A DNA stretch of 64,000 nt from Algoriphagus sp. (GTDB lineage: Bacteria; Bacteroidota; Bacteroidia; Cytophagales; Cyclobacteriaceae), in assembly GCF_030694375.1 (NCBI RefSeq), contig NZ_JAUXYL010000023.1:186001-250000 (forward strand), in the 5' to 3' direction. The notes beneath the pieces were generated by a model. That model was given only the letters and a program-made list of their open reading frames with translations, had not been told where the DNA came from and did not search any database. How positions within the stretch are numbered: position 1 is the first letter of the stretch; each line of letters opens with the position of its first letter. Of this stretch, positions 36,465-45,198 are shown in pieces. The translations under genes were made by a program, and so were the position numbers.

Positions 36465-36866
36465 ATGAATTGGTTGATCGTTTTTGCTTTTATGTCATTA
36501 TTTCAAAAGGATTGTCTTCCAGAGGATTTGCTTTGGAAGCATCGGATTTTAATCTACACTGGAGAAGGAGGTTTTGCTGCTTGGCTTTCAGAAGATTTGG
36601 CCAAGGATTTAACCACAAGGAAGCTGTTATATTTTCAATTCAGGGAAAGCAAGCTAATAAATTCAAATTTCAAGGAACCCATTCAATCAGAGGCCTTTTT
36701 GAGAAAATTGAAGCTTGATCCAACTGTTAAAGAAAAGTGGGTTTTAATAGGGCTGGACGGCGGTATTAAAAATTCGGGTTTCGGATCGCCTTCACCCGCG
36801 GCGATTTTTAGAATTATTGATGCTATGCCCATGCGGCAATCCGAAATTAGGTCCGGAGATAAGTAG
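36465..36866 (+). CDS. DUF4174-domain protein
   Basis: 133 residues with a short hydrophobic N-terminus (MNWLIVFAFMSLF), probably a signal peptide or anchor. The family end KWVLIGLDGGIKNSG...AAIFRIIDAMPMRQSEIR is clear. DUF4174 proteins have a thioredoxin-like fold in prediction and unknown function; no CxxC is present. An overlapping frame starting at 36452 is a shadow of this gene. Confidence 0.75.
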   Translation: MNWLIVFAFMSLFQKDCLPEDLLWKHRILIYTGEGGFAAWLSEDLAKDLTTRKLLYFQFRESKLINSNFKEPIQSEAFLRKLKLDPTVKEKWVLIGLDGGIKNSGFGSPSPAAIFRIIDAMPMRQSEIRSGDK

Positions 36867-36904
36867 TAATATTCAGTGAATTTTTTTTCAAAAACATGCG
36901 AAAA

Positions 36905-36922
36905 ATACCCTATATAGGGTAT
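36905..36922. promoter_or_regulatory. ATACCC-N6-GGGTAT operator, copy 1
   Basis: ATACCCTATATAGGGTAT is an 18-base perfect palindrome, 22 bases upstream of the -7 box at 36945. The copy at 37792-37809 has the same arms and nearly the same distance to a -7-like box. The TACCC/GGGTA arms recall CsoR/CstR-type operators, but no such regulator gene is in the window. Confidence 0.6.
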
Positions 36923-36944
36923 GTTACAAGAGTTTTTAGCATCG

Positions 36945-36952
36945 TATTTTTG
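36945..36952 (+). promoter_or_regulatory. -7 box of the 78-residue Cys protein gene
   Basis: TATTTTTG matches TAnnTTTG exactly, 22 bases before the ATG at 36974. No TTG is found at the -33 position, where the spacer runs up to the palindrome, so the promoter may depend on the bound factor. Confidence 0.5.
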
Positions 36953-36973
36953 ACGAAATTGAAAATTAGCTTT

Positions 36974-37210
36974 ATGAAATTCTTTTATCTATCCTCCAAG
37001 CCAAATGACCTTGGCCATTTTGAAATTCACGAAAAAGAGTGTCCCCAGATTCCCGATGCGATTGACCGAGATTATCTCGGGCCATTCAATAATGGGCGAG
37101 AGGCATTGAGAAAGGCTTTACTTATGAATCCCGGATCGGTTTGTTGTGAACATTGCTGCCAAACTAATTTTGAGGCCATGTTTAGCCAGTCTAAGAAAAA
37201 CCAAGCCTAA
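36974..37210 (+). CDS. Small Cys-rich protein of unknown function
   Basis: 78 residues from ATG 36974; the longer frame from 36896 would start upstream of the promoter and is rejected. The protein has Cys23 and a CCEHCC cluster (57-62), an obvious metal or redox site, plus a conserved-looking DRDYLGPFNNGREALRKAL helix. No signal peptide. It shares its operator type with the 84-residue gene at 37858. The family is unknown to me. Confidence 0.65.
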   Translation: MKFFYLSSKPNDLGHFEIHEKECPQIPDAIDRDYLGPFNNGREALRKALLMNPGSVCCEHCCQTNFEAMFSQSKKNQA

Positions 37211-37327
37211 CAAGCTCAATCAACTTATCCGATCTTATTGAAAACCAGATGCTTTATTTTGAGGACTTAAAAAATAATTTTTAAAGCTTTCTAAAATCTT
37301 TGAAAATTGTAAATTCGAACCCAAAAT

Positions 37328-37401
37328 CGGGGTGTGGCGCAGTCCGGTAGCGTACACGTCTGGGGGGCGTGTGGTCGCAGGTTCAAATCCTGTCACCCCG
37401 A
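37328..37401 (+). tRNA. tRNA-Pro (GGG)
   Basis: 74 bases. The acceptor arms CGGGGTG and CACCCCG pair fully. The anticodon stem CACGT/GCGTG holds the loop CTGGGGG, giving anticodon GGG. The T-loop is TTCAAAT between GCAGG and CCTGT. No CCA is encoded. Confidence 0.95.
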
Positions 37402-37427
37402 CAGTATAGGATTTTAAACAAAATCAA

Positions 37428-37461
37428 AACTCTGTAAATATCTGATTTACAGAGTTTTTTT
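37428..37461 (+). terminator. Terminator downstream of tRNA-Pro
   Basis: AACTCTGTAAAT pairs with ATTTACAGAGTT (12 bp, loop ATCTG) and is followed by seven T. Confidence 0.85.
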
Positions 37462-37501
37462 ATAAGAATAATCTTAAATTCATTTCTATTCTAAATCAAA
37501 A

Positions 37502-37536
37502 AAAAAGTCCCTAATCTGAAAGATTTGGGACTTTTT
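37502..37536. terminator. Bidirectional terminator between convergent tRNA genes
   Basis: AAAAAGTCCC and GGGACTTTTT form a strong stem with an inner AATCT/AGATT extension. It has A-tract and T-tract flanks, so it can work on both strands. It lies 9 bases beyond the tRNA-Ser 3' end. Confidence 0.8.
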
Positions 37537-37544
37537 CAAAATTG

Positions 37545-37633
37545 CAGAGGGTGGGGGATTCGAACCCCCGGTACAGTTTAACCCGTACGACAGTTTAGCA
37601 AACTGTTGGTTTCAGCCACTCACCCAACCCTCT
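37545..37633 (-). tRNA. tRNA-Ser (GCT)
   Basis: 89 bases with the long variable arm of class II tRNAs. The acceptor arms AGAGGGT and ACCCTCT pair fully. The anticodon stem ACAGT/ACTGT holds the loop TTGCTAA, giving anticodon GCT. The T-arm contains GGTTCGAATCC. Confidence 0.95.
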
Positions 37634-37791
37634 AATCCGGTTAGCTCTTTGGCTTAAGTGATGCAAATATAATCCAATTGAAAAGATTTAAACAAGTGCT
37701 GAAGGCTAAACAACCATTCTTTCACTAAAATCAAATTAATGCCCTGAAAATCACTTCAATATTTCTTGATTTTTTTTAAAATAATTGAAAA

Positions 37792-37809
37792 ATACCCAGT
37801 ACTGGGTAT
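37792..37809. promoter_or_regulatory. ATACCC-N6-GGGTAT operator, copy 2
   Basis: ATACCCAGTACTGGGTAT, 18-base perfect palindrome. TAATTTTA (37831-37838), a one-off -7 box, follows after 21 bases, nearly the same geometry as the copy at 36905-36922. Confidence 0.6.
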
Positions 37810-37857
37810 TTTTTTGACAGATACTAAAGCTAATTTTATCGAAACATAACTTTCAAA

Positions 37858-38112
37858 ATGATTATTCAAACTATTAATTGTGATTTTTTGATTGAGGAAA
37901 GCGGCCGAACCAATGGCTGTATTTCGGTATATTCTGATTCCCTGGATGAAATCCAGAGACTTTTTGGTTCCTTGGAAATAGAGCGTTTCGATCGTACCGA
38001 CTGGAAATATAAAGTATGCACCTGCAAACAGGATTTGGCCAACGCTTTGATACTGATGGTAAAGGAAATTAATTATTCCGATTTTACTCAGTCTAGATTC
38101 CAACAGGTATAG
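37858..38112 (+). CDS. Small Cys-containing protein of unknown function
   Basis: 84 residues with Cys8, Cys21 and a CTC pair (54, 56). It has an alternating strand-helix pattern (FLIEESGRTNGCISVYSDSL, DEIQRLFGSLEIERF), which looks like a small ferredoxin-like fold. No signal peptide. A minus-strand frame over the same bases lacks a promoter and is the shadow. The shared operator suggests coregulation with the 78-residue protein. Confidence 0.6.
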   Translation: MIIQTINCDFLIEESGRTNGCISVYSDSLDEIQRLFGSLEIERFDRTDWKYKVCTCKQDLANALILMVKEINYSDFTQSRFQQV

Positions 38113-38355
38113 GTGCTTATTATTTACCATTTCGGGTATTTGATTTAAAACTTAAAAAAAAATTCTTTCGCCTTTCTTATTCTTTTTTGGGATGAAAAAC
38201 ATTTTTTAATTCAGTAGCATCTTTTTAGTGTCTTGATAAGAATTATCTACTGATTTATTGAGAAATGAGATATATAATTCCATCAATAGCCCCTTTTTTT
38301 TAATAAAATTTTTTACTCAAATTTCGGATAGTCATTCATTTATCGACCGAAAGTT

Positions 38356-39657
38356 TTGATCAGCACAGACAGTATCGAAAGCCTTATTCCTGAATTCCTG
38401 ATGGATTCAAATCACTTTTTTCTCGTTGTCGCAGACATTGAGGGTAAGGTGGTGAAGGTTAATAGGGGTTTTGAGCGAATAAATTCTAACCCGATCAATT
38501 TTCAATTTTCTGATTTTCTTTCTCCAAATTCAGAGCAGGAATTTTCTTACTCCTTAGAATTGATGTTGGGATCGCCAAAAATTAGAAGGCATTTGATGCT
38601 TGATCATCCTGCATTAAGAAATGAAGGTTTCTCACAGATTTGGTGGGAGTTTTCAGTAGTGACCACACAAGAGATGGATGTTTCCGGGATTATTGGGATT
38701 GGTGTGGGAATGCCGTTCCTCGAACAGGAAATGCCTTGGAATAATCTTGTGGACGTTCTTGGTTTTGGTGAGATAGTTTTAGACCAGGAATTTAAGGTCT
38801 TGTCTTGGGATGATCGGATTTTAGAATGGTTTGACCCTAAAGCTGAAAATTGGGAAGGAAAGGAAATATCCAAAACTCTTTTTTTCAAGGATTTGAATCA
38901 GTTTAATCATTTGCTCTCTCAAATTTCCTCGGGAGACAAGCCAATGTGCTTTTTGATTAACACAGATTATCCGGGTAAATCTTCTTTTGCGGCCTTGGTA
39001 ACCCTTTCGCCTAAAGGATTTCATCTTTTTTTGATGCCAAAGGCAATTCCTTTTTATTCTATACCTGAAAAACCTTTAATTCAGAACCAAATGCTTGCGC
39101 TATTTACCGGTTCTGTATTTGTTCTAAATGATGCCGGAAAACTTATCCAACAAAACGAATCTGCGAAAAATCTGGGGAGAATTTGGAAAGGAAGGGCCTA
39201 CTCCGAGGGGTTTGCCTTAAGTTTTCCAAACCAAGCCAACCGCTTTTCCAAGCTTTTAAGGGCTATAGAGGATGCGAAAAAAGGACAAACCGCAGAATTG
39301 GAAATTAAGTTGTTGATGCCTAATCAAGAATTTGCTTTTTGGAATGTAACCATTAAACCTATTTTTTCTGACATAAAAATAGTTGAAGGCGTTTTAATTC
39401 AGGTAGTTGATACCACTCCAATCAAGTCTCAATTGGTAGTCCTGAACAGGGAAAATGACCGACTTCGAGACCTGGCCTTGAGTCCATCTCATATTTTGAG
39501 GGGGCCACTTTCTTCAATGATGGGAATACTTGAATTGATGGATTTCAAGCAGTTGGATAGCGAAAATCAAAAGTTATTCGGTTACCTTAAGCCATTGACA
39601 AAGGAGTTGGATCAGATTATTCGGCAGCATGCAAAAAAAATGAGCACCTTTAATTAA
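38356..39657 (+). CDS. PAS-domain sensor protein ending in a DHp-like helix pair, without ATPase domain
   Basis: 433 residues. PAS-like folds are seen at about 15-120 (FFLVVADIEGKVVKVNRGFE), 130-235 (GEIVLDQEFKVLSWDDRI) and 255-365 (GSVFVLNDAGKLIQQNESA). A helical hairpin at 370-430 resembles a histidine-kinase DHp domain, with SHILRGPLSSMMG carrying the candidate phospho-His and a second helix LTKELDQIIRQH. The protein stops there: no HATPase_c N, G1 or G2 boxes. The TTG start (38356) keeps the usual helix before PAS1; ATG 38401 is the alternative. The stop codon lies inside a bidirectional terminator, so no kinase domain follows in the transcript. Confidence 0.75.
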   Translation: MISTDSIESLIPEFLMDSNHFFLVVADIEGKVVKVNRGFERINSNPINFQFSDFLSPNSEQEFSYSLELMLGSPKIRRHLMLDHPALRNEGFSQIWWEFSVVTTQEMDVSGIIGIGVGMPFLEQEMPWNNLVDVLGFGEIVLDQEFKVLSWDDRILEWFDPKAENWEGKEISKTLFFKDLNQFNHLLSQISSGDKPMCFLINTDYPGKSSFAALVTLSPKGFHLFLMPKAIPFYSIPEKPLIQNQMLALFTGSVFVLNDAGKLIQQNESAKNLGRIWKGRAYSEGFALSFPNQANRFSKLLRAIEDAKKGQTAELEIKLLMPNQEFAFWNVTIKPIFSDIKIVEGVLIQVVDTTPIKSQLVVLNRENDRLRDLALSPSHILRGPLSSMMGILELMDFKQLDSENQKLFGYLKPLTKELDQIIRQHAKKMSTFN

Positions 39658-39670
39658 GGTGCTCATTTTT
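39637..39670. terminator. Bidirectional terminator shared by the PAS gene and gldH
   Basis: TGAGCACCTT (39641-39650) pairs with AAGGTGCTCA (39656-39665), loop TAATT, with A-tract and T-tract flanks. The stem covers the PAS stop codon and ends 5 bases from the gldH stop. Confidence 0.85.
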
Positions 39671-40125
39671 TATTTAAGGATTTTGAGTCCAATAGCTTCT
39701 ATTCCCGGAAGATTATCCTGTCTCATGTACTGTAAAAAGATCAATCTTTTGGTTTTTTCTGGCAGATCAAAAGGCAAGGTGTCATAAAAAGTGAAAGTGT
39801 TTCCAAAGCCTGTTCCTTTTGGTTTTCCATTTTTCGAATCAAATAAAGGAATATTAACCAATTTATTATCCAAGACTAATCCTAAGGAATCCGCACTTAT
39901 AATACGAACATAGAAGTTAGAAAAAGGATAGGTTTCATTGAAGCGAACACCTATGAGCTTTTTACCGCTAATTTGATCCAAGTCCATTAAATCAAACGCT
40001 ACACTGTCTTTTTCGTGCCATGAATTAGACTCGAAGGAATGAAATTCTTCAAATAACCGGCTTTCTGTGCAGGAAAAAAGGAATGGCAACAGTGCCAATG
40101 AAAGTAGTTTACGCCACTTATTCAT
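39670..40125 (-). CDS. gldH: Gliding motility lipoprotein GldH
   Basis: 151 residues from ATG 40125. A lipoprotein signal ends LFSC (near Cys18), followed by the GldH pattern: LFEEFHSFESNSWHEKDSV, NETYPFSNFYVRI, GTGFGNTFTFYDTLPF, and QYMRQDNLPGIEAIGLKIL. GldH is a membrane lipoprotein needed for gliding in Flavobacterium, linked to the GldK-N/T9SS machinery. A longer frame to 40362 runs inside the PSP1 gene and is rejected. The start overlaps the stop of the PSP1 gene by 8 bases. Confidence 0.9.
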   Translation of the reverse strand: MNKWRKLLSLALLPFLFSCTESRLFEEFHSFESNSWHEKDSVAFDLMDLDQISGKKLIGVRFNETYPFSNFYVRIISADSLGLVLDNKLVNIPLFDSKNGKPKGTGFGNTFTFYDTLPFDLPEKTKRLIFLQYMRQDNLPGIEAIGLKILK

Positions 40126-41578
40126 TGCCACCATTGTTTGGTCCCTGATTTCTTCGAGGAGGAAACTTCCGATTGCCTTCGGCTTTATTTTCGATCGGTT
40201 TATTGATTTGATTTTGAGGTTTTGGGCTAGTTTCCTGATTCGAATTCGGCTTGGGCTTGTTGCGGTTTTTATTTCGTTTTTTTCTTGCTTCATTTCCCTC
40301 TTTAGATTCTGTTCGAGGAACTGCCTGTGTTTCCGGAGTTTTTTGTTTTTGAGCATTCCCAAGCGGACTAGTTCCCTTGCCTGAAGACTGAGGTGCTTGA
40401 GATTTTTGTGAATTTGGTATCACGGCCTGGGTAGTCTTGGAATTATCTCCGTTGGGCTGACCTTCCAAACGGCCTTTATTTCTGGGCTTTTTCTTTTTCT
40501 TTTTGGTGAATTTTTTATCCAATAGTTCTAATTCTCGAGTAGACTGTGCAGCCAAATCTACTACATCGGAAGAATTGTCAACTTTTAAGTTAAAGACTTT
40601 TATCCCTTGTTCGTTTAATCCCTGAATCTCTTTGACACGCTCGCAAGTGATGCTGTGCCAATCATTGTCGTTATTATAGCTAAACCACATTAACTTACGG
40701 AAGATGTCTGTTTTTTGAAGCTTTGCGGGTCCCGATTCGGTTAAGAGTGGTTTTTCGACCTGAGGAATGTCTTTGATGGCATCCATGTAGGTGTCTAATT
40801 CATAGTTTAGGCAGCATTTCAATCTTCCACACTGACCGCTGAGTTTGCCGGGATTAAGTGAAAGGTTCTGATACCTGGCAGCGGAGGTGGTTACATTCTT
40901 GAAATCCACCAACCAAGTAGAACAGCATAGTTCCCGTCCACAAACACCCACACCTCCAAGCCTACCAGCCTCCTGACGAAGTGAAATCTGTCGCATTTCT
41001 ACCCGGATTTTGAACTCTCCGGCAAGTGATTTGATTAATTCACGAAAGTCTACGCGATCTTCAGCAGAATAGTAAAACGTTGCTTTGGAATTGTCCGCTT
41101 GATATTCTACATCAGACATTTTCATCTGAAGTTTAAACTCTTCTACAATTTGTCTACAGCGATAAAGTGTTGGAATTTCCCGATTCCGAGCTTCCTCCCA
41201 CTTTTCCATGTCTTTTTGATTGGCTATGCGATAGATACGGGTGATGTTATCATCGTCTCGAACTTTTCGCTTTTGCATTTGCAGTCGGACCAATTCTCCC
41301 TGTAGCGAAACGTAACCAATATGATGGCCACTCGGCACATCCACGACTACGGGATCACCCGTATTCAACGCGAGATAATCTACGTTACGGAAATACTCTT
41401 TCCTTCCGCCTTTGAATTTGATTTCAACAATGTCAAAGTTATCTACTTGAGGGATTCCCATATGGGAAAGCCAGTCAAACGAGTTCATTTTATTGCAATC
41501 GCTCGTGCCGCAGCTGCCATTATTTTGGCATCCACCGGTACCTCCTGAGGAGGTGGAGCAGGTACTACATCCAGCCAT
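40118..41578 (-). CDS. PSP1/RicT-family protein with a low-complexity tail
   Basis: 486 residues. A Cys-rich N-terminus (CSTCSTSSGGTGGC, CGTSDC) is followed by the PSP1 domain (about 55-290), with the family cysteine region GGVGVCGRELCCSTWL and GKLSGQCGRLKCCLNYE. RicT in Bacillus forms a Fe-S complex with RicA/RicF that assists RNase Y; the Bacteroidota role is not established. The C-terminal about 130 residues are Lys/Asn/Pro/Gln-rich disorder, maybe RNA-binding. Translationally coupled to gldH, a gene order common in this phylum. Confidence 0.85.
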   Translation of the reverse strand: MAGCSTCSTSSGGTGGCQNNGSCGTSDCNKMNSFDWLSHMGIPQVDNFDIVEIKFKGGRKEYFRNVDYLALNTGDPVVVDVPSGHHIGYVSLQGELVRLQMQKRKVRDDDNITRIYRIANQKDMEKWEEARNREIPTLYRCRQIVEEFKLQMKMSDVEYQADNSKATFYYSAEDRVDFRELIKSLAGEFKIRVEMRQISLRQEAGRLGGVGVCGRELCCSTWLVDFKNVTTSAARYQNLSLNPGKLSGQCGRLKCCLNYELDTYMDAIKDIPQVEKPLLTESGPAKLQKTDIFRKLMWFSYNNDNDWHSITCERVKEIQGLNEQGIKVFNLKVDNSSDVVDLAAQSTRELELLDKKFTKKKKKKPRNKGRLEGQPNGDNSKTTQAVIPNSQKSQAPQSSGKGTSPLGNAQKQKTPETQAVPRTESKEGNEARKKRNKNRNKPKPNSNQETSPKPQNQINKPIENKAEGNRKFPPRRNQGPNNGGNE

Positions 41579-41618
41579 AGTATATATTCAGGGCTTTCGC
41601 CTCGATTAGTTTTTAGAT

Positions 41619-42908
41619 TTAATTCATCAATTTTAAGATATCTTGTCCGATATCTTTTCGGTAGTAGGCTTTTTCCCAGCTTATTTTTTCTACCGTGTTA
41701 AAAGCATTTTCCAATGCGGTTTCCAAATTTTCTCCGAGCCCTGTCACAGCAATTACGCGTCCCCCTTGATTGACTAATTTTCCTTCCGGGTTCTCTGATG
41801 TGCCGGCATGGAAAATGATGCTAGCGCTAGGATCTGTAGGCAATGAAATTGGAAATCCCTTTTCATAAGTACCGGGATAACCTCCGCTGACCATTACCAC
41901 CGTCGTAGCATAGTCTGGAGATATCTTCAGGTCGTATGCTGCTAAAGTACCCGTGGCAATACCTTTCAAAAGTTCGACAAAATCACTTTCAATTCTTGGC
42001 AATACAGCCTCGGTTTCCGGATCGCCCATCCGGACGTTATATTCTATCACTGAAGGTTCCCCACCATCATTCATCAACCCTATGAATAGGAAACCTTTGT
42101 AATCTATTTTTTCTTTTTCTAATCCAGCTATGGTCGGTTTGACGATTTTGTCCTCAACCTTTTTTAGGAATTCTTCGGTAGCGAAAACCACGGGACTTAC
42201 AGCTCCCATACCTCCGGTATTTAATCCGGTATCGCCTTCTCCGATCCGTTTGTAATCTTTCGCCTCCGGCAAAATCTTATAGCTTTTTCCGTCTGTGGCT
42301 ACGAAGACCGATAATTCAATTCCATTGAGAAATTCTTCAACGACAACTTTTGACGAAGCATCGCCAAATTTAGCCTCAAGAAGCATTTCTTTTAATGATT
42401 CTTTTGCTTCTGCCAAACTCAGACAGATCAATACACCTTTTCCCGCAGCTAGTCCGTCTGCCTTCAACACTATTGGTAGCTTTTGATTTTCTAAATAGGC
42501 CAATCCCGCATCTATCTGTGCTGCAGTAAAGGTTTCGTAGGCTGCTGTAGGTACATTATTTCGCTGCATGAAACGTTTGGAGAAATCCTTACTCCCCTCC
42601 AGTGTGGCCCCCAACTGTGAAGGACCAACAATTGGAAGATTTGCTGTATTCGGTTTAGATCTGAGAAAGTCCACCAATCCTTTTACCAAAGGCTCTTCCG
42701 GTCCTACGACGACCATGTCAATGGAATTATCCAGGATAAACTGATGGATTCCACTGAAATCAATAACAGAAAGTGCAATATTTTTGGCGATGCTAGCTGT
42801 ACCTGCATTACCAGGTGCTACATAGAGCTGTCCGCATTGAGGACTTTGTACAATCTTCCAAGCAAAGGCATGCTCTCTGCCTCCGCTTCCCAATAAGAGT
42901 ATATTCAT
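41619..42908 (-). CDS. purD: Phosphoribosylamine-glycine ligase
   Basis: 429 residues, normal length. It joins glycine to phosphoribosylamine in purine synthesis. The N-terminal domain begins MNILLLGSGGREHAFAWKI, with APGNAGT and VVGPEEPLV. The ATP-grasp part has KADGLAAGKGVLIC, GEGDTGLNTGGMGAVSP and EYNVRMGDPETEAVLPR. All key motifs are intact. It is followed in the same direction by RicT/gldH and preceded by recQ after 15 bases. Confidence 0.95.
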   Translation of the reverse strand: MNILLLGSGGREHAFAWKIVQSPQCGQLYVAPGNAGTASIAKNIALSVIDFSGIHQFILDNSIDMVVVGPEEPLVKGLVDFLRSKPNTANLPIVGPSQLGATLEGSKDFSKRFMQRNNVPTAAYETFTAAQIDAGLAYLENQKLPIVLKADGLAAGKGVLICLSLAEAKESLKEMLLEAKFGDASSKVVVEEFLNGIELSVFVATDGKSYKILPEAKDYKRIGEGDTGLNTGGMGAVSPVVFATEEFLKKVEDKIVKPTIAGLEKEKIDYKGFLFIGLMNDGGEPSVIEYNVRMGDPETEAVLPRIESDFVELLKGIATGTLAAYDLKISPDYATTVVMVSGGYPGTYEKGFPISLPTDPSASIIFHAGTSENPEGKLVNQGGRVIAVTGLGENLETALENAFNTVEKISWEKAYYRKDIGQDILKLMN

Positions 42909-42923
42909 TGACTCGTTTCGTTT

Positions 42924-45101
42924 TTAATTGGCATGCTCTGAGATGAACTTGATTCGATATACCCGCAGTTCGTCTTCTGCAAAGTCTTCATCGCCCAGCT
43001 CTTCCAATGCTGCTTTTATATGATCGCTTTCTGCATTCATAAAATAATCATGGAGGATGTCTTCCCGCTCGTCGTCCATGATGTGATGAATGTAGTAATC
43101 GATATTTAATTTAGTTCCGCTATAGATGATTTGCTCAATTTCTTGAAGCAATTCAACCATGGTGATGTTGAGATTCTCTGCGATCTCATCCAAGTCGATC
43201 TTGCGGTCAATCTGTTGGATTATTGAAATTTTAACTTTGGATCGGGCTCCTGCGGTTTTCACCACTACCTCAGCGGCGGTTTCGATCTCATTCTCCTCCA
43301 CATAGGTAGCGATAAGTTTCAGAAAAGGTGCCCCAAATTTGACAACTTTTCCCATTCCTACACCATTGATCTGTGCCAGTTCTTCCTTTGTTGTGGGGTA
43401 GATTGTGGCCATTTCTTCCAAAGAAGGATCTTGGAATATGATGTAAGGCGGTAGGTTTTTAGTTTTAGCTACGCGCTTTCGTTCTGCCTTAAGTAATTCG
43501 AAGAGCTTCTCATCGTAGGCGGGTCCTGAACTGATTTGCATCTCCTGGGTTTCTTCCTCCGATTCTTTTTCGAAATCATGATCTTTAAAAAGATCTACTG
43601 AATAGGGGGAATCAATGAAATCCAAGCCTTTTTGGGTGATACGAAGAATTCCATAGTTTTCAATGTCTTTTTCCAACAGCGCAGTAATCATCGCCTGACG
43701 GATGACAGAAGTCCAATGCTTTTCGGACTCCTCTTTCCCTTTTCCAAATACATCGAGCGTATCATGCTTGTAACTTTCGATGTATTCGTCCATTTCGCCT
43801 CGAATCACTTTGACCAAATGTTCTAGGCTGAACCGCTCCTTTGTTTTTTGAACGGCCTCCAAGGCAACAAGAAGGAAGTCCATGCCTTCAAAGGTTTCCC
43901 TTGCCCGCTTGCAATTATCACAGAATCCGCAGTCCTCATTGAGCGTTTCTCCGAAATAATTTAAAATAAACTTCCTCCGACAAACTCCTGTTTCAGAAAA
44001 GGCCGCCATTTCACCGAGCAGAATCTTGGCGTTTTCACGCTCTGTGACCGCTTTGTCTTTGTTGAATTTATCCAACTTGACAATGTCCTCGTAGCGATAG
44101 AACATCAGGCAATGGCCTTCCAATCCATCCCGTCCTGCTCTACCCGTTTCTTGATAGTAGCCCTCCAGCGATTTGGGCACATCGTAATGAATTACATAGC
44201 GCACATCCGGCTTGTCAATTCCCATCCCGAATGCAATGGTTGCCACGATGACATCCAACTCTTCATTGAGAAAATCATCTTGGGTTTTGATGCGAATGGA
44301 TGAATCTAAGCCGGCATGGTAAGGGGCCGCATCTATCTGATTTACCCTGAGTAACGCGGCAATTTCTTCTACCTTTTTGCGGCTGAGGCAATAGATAATA
44401 CCTGACTTACCTTTATGTTGCTTGATAAATTTGATCAGGGATTTCTTTGATTCATTTTTCATCTTTGGACGCACTTCATAGAAGAGATTGGTCCGGTTAA
44501 AAGATGATTTGAATAAATCTGCTTCTTCCATCTGAAGATTTCGCTGGATATCCTGCTGAACTTTTGGGGTAGCCGTGGCTGTCAGGGCAATGATGGGGAG
44601 GTTTGGGGCGATTTGGGCAACGATAGACTTGATTCTTCGGTATTCCGGGCGGAAGTCATGTCCCCATTCTGAAATACAATGCGCCTCATCAATAGCTACA
44701 AAACTGAGGTGAGCGGACTTCAGAAAAGCAATATTCTCTTCCTTTGTCAGCGATTCCGGAGCCACGTAGAGCAGCTTCGTGTTTTTTTTCAGCACCTCGT
44801 TTTTAACTTTGGTGGCCTCTGATTTTGTCAGTGTTGAATTCAGAAAATGCGCATTCACACCCACCGCGTTCAATTGATCTACCTGATTTTTCATCAAAGC
44901 AATCAAGGGTGAGATAACAATGGCCGTCCCCTCAGATACCACTGCCGGAAGCTGATAGCATAGCGATTTCCCCGCCCCTGTAGGCATGATTACAAAGGTA
45001 TTCCTCTGATTGAGCAGGTTGTCTATGATGAGTTCCTGATTCCCACGGAATTGGCTGAATCCGAATATTTTCTTAAGATCTGCTTTTACTTTTTCTTCCA
45101 C
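42924..45101 (-). CDS. recQ: ATP-dependent DNA helicase RecQ
   Basis: 725 residues. Helicase core: MPTGAGKSLCYQLP (Walker A, near 40), AIDEAHCISEWGHDFRPEY (near 136) and ATIAFGMGIDKPDVRYVIHYD, QETGRAGRDG. The zinc site has CRRKFILNYFGE and CGFCDNC; a winged-helix region follows, then an HRDC domain (about 535-615, ending near INGVGMGKVVKFG). The C-terminus extends about 110 residues beyond HRDC, as in many Bacteroidota RecQ proteins, with a helical, acidic end. It is divergent from kdsD. Confidence 0.95.
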   Translation of the reverse strand: MEEKVKADLKKIFGFSQFRGNQELIIDNLLNQRNTFVIMPTGAGKSLCYQLPAVVSEGTAIVISPLIALMKNQVDQLNAVGVNAHFLNSTLTKSEATKVKNEVLKKNTKLLYVAPESLTKEENIAFLKSAHLSFVAIDEAHCISEWGHDFRPEYRRIKSIVAQIAPNLPIIALTATATPKVQQDIQRNLQMEEADLFKSSFNRTNLFYEVRPKMKNESKKSLIKFIKQHKGKSGIIYCLSRKKVEEIAALLRVNQIDAAPYHAGLDSSIRIKTQDDFLNEELDVIVATIAFGMGIDKPDVRYVIHYDVPKSLEGYYQETGRAGRDGLEGHCLMFYRYEDIVKLDKFNKDKAVTERENAKILLGEMAAFSETGVCRRKFILNYFGETLNEDCGFCDNCKRARETFEGMDFLLVALEAVQKTKERFSLEHLVKVIRGEMDEYIESYKHDTLDVFGKGKEESEKHWTSVIRQAMITALLEKDIENYGILRITQKGLDFIDSPYSVDLFKDHDFEKESEEETQEMQISSGPAYDEKLFELLKAERKRVAKTKNLPPYIIFQDPSLEEMATIYPTTKEELAQINGVGMGKVVKFGAPFLKLIATYVEENEIETAAEVVVKTAGARSKVKISIIQQIDRKIDLDEIAENLNITMVELLQEIEQIIYSGTKLNIDYYIHHIMDDEREDILHDYFMNAESDHIKAALEELGDEDFAEDELRVYRIKFISEHAN

Positions 45102-45162
45102 GAGAAGAAGTGGCTTAGTTAGGTGAAAATTGCCTGTAAACAGGAATGAACGATTAGTTTTA

Positions 45163-45170
45163 TACCTTTG
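45163..45170 (+). promoter_or_regulatory. -7 box of the kdsD-manC operon
   Basis: TACCTTTG matches TAnnTTTG exactly, 28 bases before the TTG start at 45199. No good -33 element at the usual distance. Confidence 0.5.
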
Positions 45171-45198
45171 TCAAAATTAGTGATTAACCCAGGTAAAA

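Noticed and set aside
36452..36718. Plus-strand frame of 88 codons
   Set aside because: Alternative frame of the DUF4174 gene, which has the family motif.
37756..38130. Minus-strand frame of 124 codons
   Set aside because: It overlaps the palindrome-controlled plus-strand gene fully and has no promoter or recognisable domain.
39670..40362. Full-length 230-codon version of gldH
   Set aside because: The first 79 codons run through the PSP1 gene in another frame and precede an obvious lipoprotein signal.
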